DNA of 64,000 bases from Patiria pectinifera (taxonomy: Eukaryota > Echinodermata > Asteroidea > Valvatida > Asterinidae): positions 28,460,392 to 28,524,391 of the forward strand of contig CM057142.1 of assembly GCA_029964075.1 (NCBI GenBank), given 5' to 3'. The position numbers and the translations under genes are program-made. The notes below the pieces were generated by a model that saw only the letters and a program-made list of their open reading frames with translations, ran no database searches and was not told the DNA's origin. Shown here in pieces: positions 63,541 to 64,000 of this stretch (position 1 is the first letter of the stretch; each line of letters opens with the position of its first letter).

Positions 63541-64000
63541 GTTGCATGACTCGTGACTCGTGACTCGGACTCAGACTCCAGTCTGACTCCGAATCACGAG
63601 TCATGCTCAGCAAAAGACTTGGTGCAGTGGCAAATATCGGACTCGAGTGACGATGACAAATGACTCGGATTTGGACTTGGACTCGACCTGTGTGACTGGG
63701 GACTCGACTAAAATTACAACAAATTACTGATTTCTTCAACATACCGGTAATAACCTTTTGAAGATAATCCTTTCCTGAGCAAGCGATACAGTCAGTGCGG
63801 TGTAGAAGAAAAAGTACTGTACCTGTACATACACAGCGAGTCCGGCGGGCTTGTTTCCGATATTTTGCTTTGGGAAATCAACGTGAGGTTTTAGTAGTGC
63901 CTCAACATTTATTTCCAATATATAGTATGGTACTTAAAAGACTTGTGACTTGGATTCAGACTCACGACCTGCATGACTCGGGACTCGGGAGAGGTGACTC
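63541..64000. repeat. GACTCG-rich repeat with fold-back structure
   Basis: GCATGACTCGTGACTCGTGA at 63543 is inverted at 63590-63606 (AATCACGAGTCATGC). Further GACTCG words occur to 63710 and again from 63930 to the window end, suggesting a repeat element running past the border. Confidence 0.6.

Overview
The window looks like draft nuclear genome from a marine invertebrate animal, possibly a deuterostome such as a lancelet or hemichordate; I cannot fix the species. It is AT-rich, has sparse intron-split genes with GT-AG borders, many decayed transposons, microsatellites and minisatellites, and one 500-N scaffold gap (51334-51833). Host gene pieces I can support are a collagen-plus-C1q gene on the left (2801-6230, + strand), one exon of a MINPP1-like inositol polyphosphate phosphatase (43049-43475, - strand), a first exon with TATA box and signal peptide (50911-50985, + strand), and two duplicated exons resembling the C-terminal domain of inter-alpha-trypsin-inhibitor heavy chains (52873-52990 and 59462-59579, + strand).

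The main feature is a 16.7-kb Polinton/Maverick-type element, in effect an endogenous dsDNA virus, at 7266-23991. It has 212-bp terminal inverted repeats with no mismatch that I could see, and a 5-bp flanking duplication CCACC. Inside are a protein-primed family B DNA polymerase (split by one frameshift), a DDE retroviral-type integrase on the opposite strand, a candidate double-jelly-roll capsid protein directly followed by an A32/FtsK-type packaging ATPase, a penton-like candidate, several small membrane proteins, two larger tail-anchored proteins, a helical protein, and a TFIIB-like transcription factor. Together these would cover integration, replication, packaging and capsid building, with possibly their own transcription control: a TATATTAAA element sits just upstream of at least four genes on both strands, and hairpins sit at gene ends. 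The right arm holds a CGCCCTCTGTT repeat block, a 12-copy array of an 83-bp unit that each carries a perfect or near-perfect hairpin, and a short stretch with host-like promoter and splice signals. No maturation protease was recognised.

From 24 to 43 kb the window is mostly transposon debris: a hAT-like MITE, a Jockey-type LINE remnant (30.8-32.6 kb), a (TA)n tract, fold-back hairpins, an inverted repeat family built on a GCAGAAAAGCAG motif, and a diverged duplication of about 1.1 kb (38.4-39.5 kb and 40.75-43.1 kb). The second copy is interrupted by a 1128-bp DNA transposon with a GATA duplication; the first copy serves as the empty site.

From 45 to 64 kb there is a telomere-like minisatellite (46.2 kb), a 1-kb minisatellite of 21-bp units (47.2-48.2 kb) that is open in both strands but probably not coding, and then a 1.4-1.6-kb tandem duplication of a host exon. 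A DIRS/Ngaro-type tyrosine-recombinase retrotransposon (53.8-58.1 kb, - strand) lies between the two duplicates; it is truncated at its recombinase end and broken in its reverse transcriptase by a 368-bp hAT MITE with a perfect 8-bp duplication. A pogo-like MITE, a fold-back element and GACTCG-rich repeats end the window.
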